From UBA288 sp050178135 (GTDB taxonomy: Archaea > Halobacteriota > Methanomicrobia > Methanomicrobiales > Methanospirillaceae), in contig JBFXGJ010000001.1 in NCBI GenBank assembly GCA_050178135.1, forward strand, positions 62,001 to 126,000: a stretch of DNA of 64,000 bases. The letters run 5' to 3'. A model generated the notes under the pieces. The model ran no database searches. It saw only the letters and a program-made list of their open reading frames with translations, and was not told the DNA's origin. Below, one piece after another: positions 60,956 through 64,000 of the stretch; position 1 is the first letter of the stretch; each line of letters opens with the position of its first letter. Both the position numbers and the translations under genes were made by a program.

Positions 60956-61408
60956 ATGGCAGAGGTGATCGTTCGACCGGCGCGACAGGAGGACTGTGGA
61001 CACCTGCTCGAACTGGTTCGGGAACTTGCAGTATACGAACGAGCTCCGCGCGCTGTCATCATCACGCCTGCTGCGTTTGAAGAGGCAGGTTTCGGTCCGA
61101 CTCCAGTCTGGGAGGCGGTGGTTGCCGAGGACGGTGGAACCCTGGTCGGGTTCGCGCTCTGGTTCATCAGGTTCTCGACCTGGACCGGATGCCGGCTCTA
61201 CCTGGAGGACATCATCGTGACGAGTTCCAGACGCGGAGAGGGTATCGGTCGACGCCTCTTCGAGATGGTTCTCTCCGTGGCGCGGGACCGAGGGTACTCC
61301 GGCATGTCCTGGCAGATGCTGGAGTGGAACGAGCCGGCCCGCGTCTTCTACGACCGTTTCGACACGCGGTACGACGTTGAATGGTTGAACTGTCACATCG
61401 ATCTCTGA
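60956..61408 (+). CDS. GNAT-family N-acetyltransferase (SSAT-like)
   Basis: A 150-aa acetyltransferase: VIVRPARQEDCGHLLELVRE at the start, LVGFALWFIRFSTWTGCRLYLEDIIV (the YLEDIyV-type strand seen in polyamine acetyltransferases), the acetyl-CoA loop SSRRGEGIGRRLFEMV, then SWQMLEWNEPARVFYDRF. This fits the SSAT/thialysine group. The transposase remnant begins within a few bases of its stop codon; the ending HIDL is consistent with a complete protein. Confidence 0.88.
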   Translation: MAEVIVRPARQEDCGHLLELVRELAVYERAPRAVIITPAAFEEAGFGPTPVWEAVVAEDGGTLVGFALWFIRFSTWTGCRLYLEDIIVTSSRRGEGIGRRLFEMVLSVARDRGYSGMSWQMLEWNEPARVFYDRFDTRYDVEWLNCHIDL

Positions 61409-62531
61409 CCAGCTCCTGGTTTCGATAGGTCTTTCTTCGCACGATATTCCCACCCGGGTCACCGGGTACCTTCCGCTCTCTCGCATCGGCGATGCGTGGG
61501 AGAAGCTTGACAATAGTCTTGAGATCTCGGCGGACTGTGATCCTCGTACCCTCTCCCGTGTCCTGACCACTGTCGGCGGTGACCGGGCTGGTCAGCAGGC
61601 GGTGTTTCAGTATCTCTCTTCTCAGTCCCGGCAATTGGTGTATGACCTCTCGTTTATCTTCTCCTATTCCGACACGGTGAATCTCGCGGAGTTCGGGTAC
61701 AATGCCGAAGGCGTGTGGCTGCCGCAGGTCAACATCGCGCTCTTCAGTGCGACGGATACCGGACTCCCGGTGATGATCCGGGCACTCCCGGGCTCGGTCA
61801 GGGATGTCACCACGCTCCTCCGGTCACTCCGGGAGATCGATACGTCACGGATCATGCTTGTTCTCGATCGCGGTTTTGTCTCGGACCAGAACGAGAAGAC
61901 CTTGATCGAGGAAAAGATTCCATTCATTCTTCCCCAGCGCCGCAACAGCACCCGATATTTGACGCGGATCCACCTCACCGATCATTTCTTCTACCACAAA
62001 CGGTTGATCCATGCCGGAAAACGGGAGACAAATGGGCTGACGCTCTATCTTTTCGAAGATGCGGATCTTGCAGTGGAAGAGCACAAGACGCTGTATCATC
62101 TGTTTGATGAGGGGGAGATCGATCGCGAGACACTGAAGCGCCGGTTGAAACGGGCCGGGCGGATCCTGATCCTCTCCTCGATTGCGACAGAACCTCAGGA
62201 GATCTATGAGACGTATAAGTCCAGAAACCTGGTGGAGAGTCATTTTGCCGCCTTTAAGGGCCTGATTCAGGCGGACAAACTCTATCTCAGAGATGCAACG
62301 GCGGTCTTTGGACACGTGTTCATCGGATTTCTCTGCCTCTATCTCTACTGCCAGATCTTGAACCGGATTAAGCGGGCGGGACTCTCCGCGCATCTCTCAC
62401 CGCAGGGGCTCCTCCTGAAGTTGTCAAAGGTATATGCAGTGACCGGTGATGAGAAGAGGTGGATTACCGAGGTGCCGAAGAAGGTGCTGCAGGTGACGAA
62501 GAAACTCAACCTGGATATAGTCCCTAATTGA
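61409..62531 (+). pseudogene. Transposase remnant, IS4/IS1634-like DDE type, N-terminus missing
   Basis: From about 61410 one open frame (first Met-type codon GTG 61602) runs to TGA 62529-62531. It holds the DDE core: VYDLSFIFSYSD (first Asp), RIMLVLDRGFVSDQN (second Asp) and YKSRNLVESHFAAFK (Glu in the Y-x2-R-x3-E-x6-K signature). The upstream part of the frame (ISDQLLVSIGLSSHDIPTR, RTLSRVLTTVGGDRAGQQ) is transposase-like but starts abruptly after the GNAT stop, with no start codon and no N-terminal DNA-binding part. A full protein of this group would have about 100-200 more residues. No terminal inverted repeat is visible on the left, as expected for a truncated copy. Confidence 0.8.
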
Positions 62532-62544
62532 TGAGGAGTTTGGT

Positions 62545-62812
62545 TTCGAAATGGCCCGATAAACCGGCGCCAGGTGACCATCTGGAAGGCGATCTTGTTC
62601 ACCCGGGACACGCTGAGCTGTTTCTGGGCTGCTATCTCGTCGATCCACGTGCGGAGCAGGGTAACGTCGTCCTCGGTGAGCGTCCCATCGGCCAGGTGGC
62701 GCGCGAATGAGTTCTCGACAAGTTCGGGCCGCTGGTGGTGGAAATTGCGGTCATGCCGCGTTGGTGCTCGAGGTCTTTGACCTGGTGTCATGGAGGGGGT
62801 GATGTCGATCAT
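62545..62812 (-). pseudogene. Tyrosine recombinase, N-terminal stub cut at the transposase border
   Basis: The minus strand from ATG 62812 reads a basic start and then LVENSFARHLADGTLTEDDV, TWIDEIAAQKQLSVSRVNKI and MVTWRRFIGPF, a SAM-like core-binding domain of phage/archaeal integrases. After GPF the frame runs into the transposase end (RNQTPHQLGTISRL, no longer integrase-like). So only about 80-88 N-terminal residues of an integrase remain, the rest lost by insertion or deletion. The exact joint (about 62531-62556) cannot be fixed without an intact copy. Confidence 0.62.
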
Positions 62813-63204
62813 TCATAAGAGTATTACGGGGGGCATCCGATCCACTCGAAAACGGCGAGTTGAGATTTCCCTGAATGAGACCTGATGCAAGGACAGCGTC
62901 CAATTCTTTCGTATTCCAGGTTTCCATCACGTTTGCAACGCGACGAAACCAGGATCGCATGAATCAGATCGTCGAGTCTCCTTTATCGAGCATTCTGACC
63001 ATCGCGGACCACAAGACCCCCGATATCCCCCGGGATACGCCTTCAATCCGTTCCAGGAACCGTGACTTGCAGCAACCGACGTATCCTCGAAAAAAAACGA
63101 TATCGAAGCTGCACTCCCGGTGTCCACGCGCCACCTCGTCTTCCAACCACAGCCGACACTGGCTGCGGATGTCGACGCCATCAAACCCTGTGTCGTGCTT
63201 CTCT
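62813..63204. other. Non-coding stretch between the integrase stub and the second integrase gene
   Basis: Overlapping open frames on both strands (for example 62875-63426 plus, 62927-63385 minus) do not look like proteins. No tRNA, att-like repeat or promoter could be supported. An AT-rich patch at about 62810-62825 (ATTCATAAGAGTATTA) may be the promoter of the integrase stub. Confidence 0.4.
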
Positions 63205-64000
63205 TCAGCTCCGGGCGTCGGCCAGGTTCTTCACGGCCTCTTCGAGAACCGTCCGGTACTCGATCGTCCTCTCGATCTCCCGGCGCAGCTCCTCCAGGGT
63301 TGCGGCGAACTCCTGGGTCAGTGGGCTTCCGCACCGCCAGCAGAGATCGGCGGTCGGGGGATTCACCGTCATGCACCGCCGGCACTCTCGTGCATCCATG
63401 GCGGTCGATGCCGTATGTTTCCGTGAGTGGATCCCCGCACTGGCCAGCATGGCGTCGTCGATATCGGCATCAGTCAGGTGGCTGTACGTCCCGATCATCT
63501 TTGAGGCGGGATTCCCCCACAGGAACTTCTTTACCACGGTTTCGTGGACCCCACGGCGGATCAGGTCCGTCGCCCGTCCATGGCGGAAGGCATGCAGGGT
63601 CAGCGGTTTCACGATCCCGGCTCGCTTCGCCAGCTTTCGGAGCTGCACTGCAACGACATCGTAGGTCACGGGTCGGCGCTGCTGGGTGAGGAAGACGAGG
63701 GAATCGTTCGTGATCTGGCAGGGGTAGCAGTCTCGCCACTGCGCCAGGTATGCACTCGAGCCGAGCAGGCGGACATACCGGGCGAACACCGTCTTGGCAT
63801 TGACATTGACGGCGCACTCGAAGTCGTCGAACTTGACCTGGCCCCAGGTCAACGTGCCCAGCTCCACGATCCGGAAGCCGCCGTCCCAGAGCATCCCGAA
63901 GAGGGCTCGGTCACGCGGGCTCTGGCAGGCCCGGATGATGGCCTCGACCTCATCGACGGTCGGGATGGTCTCGACCGTACGGGTCATCCGGTCTTTGGGC
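63205..64000 (-). CDS. Tyrosine recombinase (integrase) with C-terminal zinc ribbon, 5' end outside the window
   Basis: The frame stays open to the last base of the window, so the N-terminal core-binding part is off the end. The catalytic domain is present: GGFRIVELGTLTW (first Arg), SLVFLTQQRRPVTYDV, LTLHAFRHGRATDLI (HxxR), and LWGNPASKMIGTYSHL (Tyr nucleophile). After it come a C4 zinc ribbon (CRRCMTVNPPTADLCWRCG) and a coiled-coil tail (LEELRREIERTIEYRTVLEEAVKNL). The layout is that of archaeal XerA/SSV-like or mobile-element integrases. It stands in a region with transposase and integrase debris. Confidence 0.85.
   Translation of the reverse strand, partial: PKDRMTRTVETIPTVDEVEAIIRACQSPRDRALFGMLWDGGFRIVELGTLTWGQVKFDDFECAVNVNAKTVFARYVRLLGSSAYLAQWRDCYPCQITNDSLVFLTQQRRPVTYDVVAVQLRKLAKRAGIVKPLTLHAFRHGRATDLIRRGVHETVVKKFLWGNPASKMIGTYSHLTDADIDDAMLASAGIHSRKHTASTAMDARECRRCMTVNPPTADLCWRCGSPLTQEFAATLEELRREIERTIEYRTVLEEAVKNLADARS

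Overview
The window is about 64 kb of GC-rich (roughly 60% by eye) archaeal DNA. The gene set points to a methanogenic euryarchaeon, most likely of the order Methanomicrobiales. Informational genes are archaeal: aIF2-gamma, Rpo7 (E'), Spt4 (E''), S24e, S27ae, L40e, a Kae1-Bud32 fusion, RadB, a CDC48-type AAA ATPase, and an initiator tRNA with an A1:U72 pair. Methanogen-typical genes also occur: a NikR nickel repressor, FprA-type F420H2 oxidase plus rubredoxin, a DUF2098 protein, archaeal GTP-dependent dephospho-CoA kinase, and a symporter small accessory protein. Several starts lie about 28-37 nt downstream of TATA-like boxes (leaderless transcription), and others have clear GGAGG/GGTGA-type ribosome binding sites.

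Layout. 0-10 kb: tail of a polysaccharide flippase, initiator tRNA-Met, thioredoxin, a sodium:solute symporter with its 39-aa accessory protein, an Lhr-like helicase converging on a DUF457 membrane hydrolase, an M20 deacylase with an overlapping unknown gene, tRNA-Val and tRNA-Gly, HtpX, a DUF1917 protein and L40e. 10.1-15.8 kb: a compact minus-strand operon (aIF2-gamma, PIN protein, rpo7, spt4, dephospho-CoA kinase, s24e, s27ae, kae1-bud32, rdgB) held together by 1-4 nt overlaps. 15.9-24.4 kb: nikR, DUF2098, a histone-deacetylase-like amidohydrolase, two glycosyltransferases, rubredoxin-FprA, an AAA ATPase/TOPRIM-like pair that resembles two-gene nuclease defence modules, and an Rsm22/METTL17-like methyltransferase.

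24.5-31 kb is a nitrogen-assimilation block: an FMN-binding glutamate-synthase-domain protein, an unusual PII regulator and NADP-type glutamate dehydrogenase. It includes two long gene-free stretches that hold palindromes next to TATA-like elements. An Mrp/NBP35 Fe-S carrier follows. 31-40 kb is one giant gene (2934 codons) for a cyclic beta-1,2-glucan-synthase-like protein (GT84, DUF3131, two GH94-associated sandwich domains and a GH94 phosphorylase), which is unexpected in a methanogen. 40-48.8 kb: a Thr-rich surface protein whose signal peptide appears to be cut off by a one-base frameshift, a divergent acyl-CoA synthetase/aldehyde dehydrogenase pair, a two-component pair (one active kinase, one partner with a degenerate kinase) and a TauE/SafE permease.

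48.8-61.4 kb: CDC48/VAT, LarC-RadB, a MerR-GyrI regulator, a lipoprotein, a phosphodiesterase-TPR pair, a RibD-C-type reductase, a surface TPR protein, a membrane zinc-ribbon protein with a repeated outer beta domain, UPF0114, a PaaI thioesterase and a GNAT acetyltransferase. 61.4-64 kb is mobile-element debris: a transposase missing its N-terminus, the N-terminal stub of a tyrosine integrase cut at the transposase border, and a second integrase running off the window. No CRISPR array, rRNA gene or methanogenesis operon was seen. All functional calls come from reading motifs and gene order; no database search was run.
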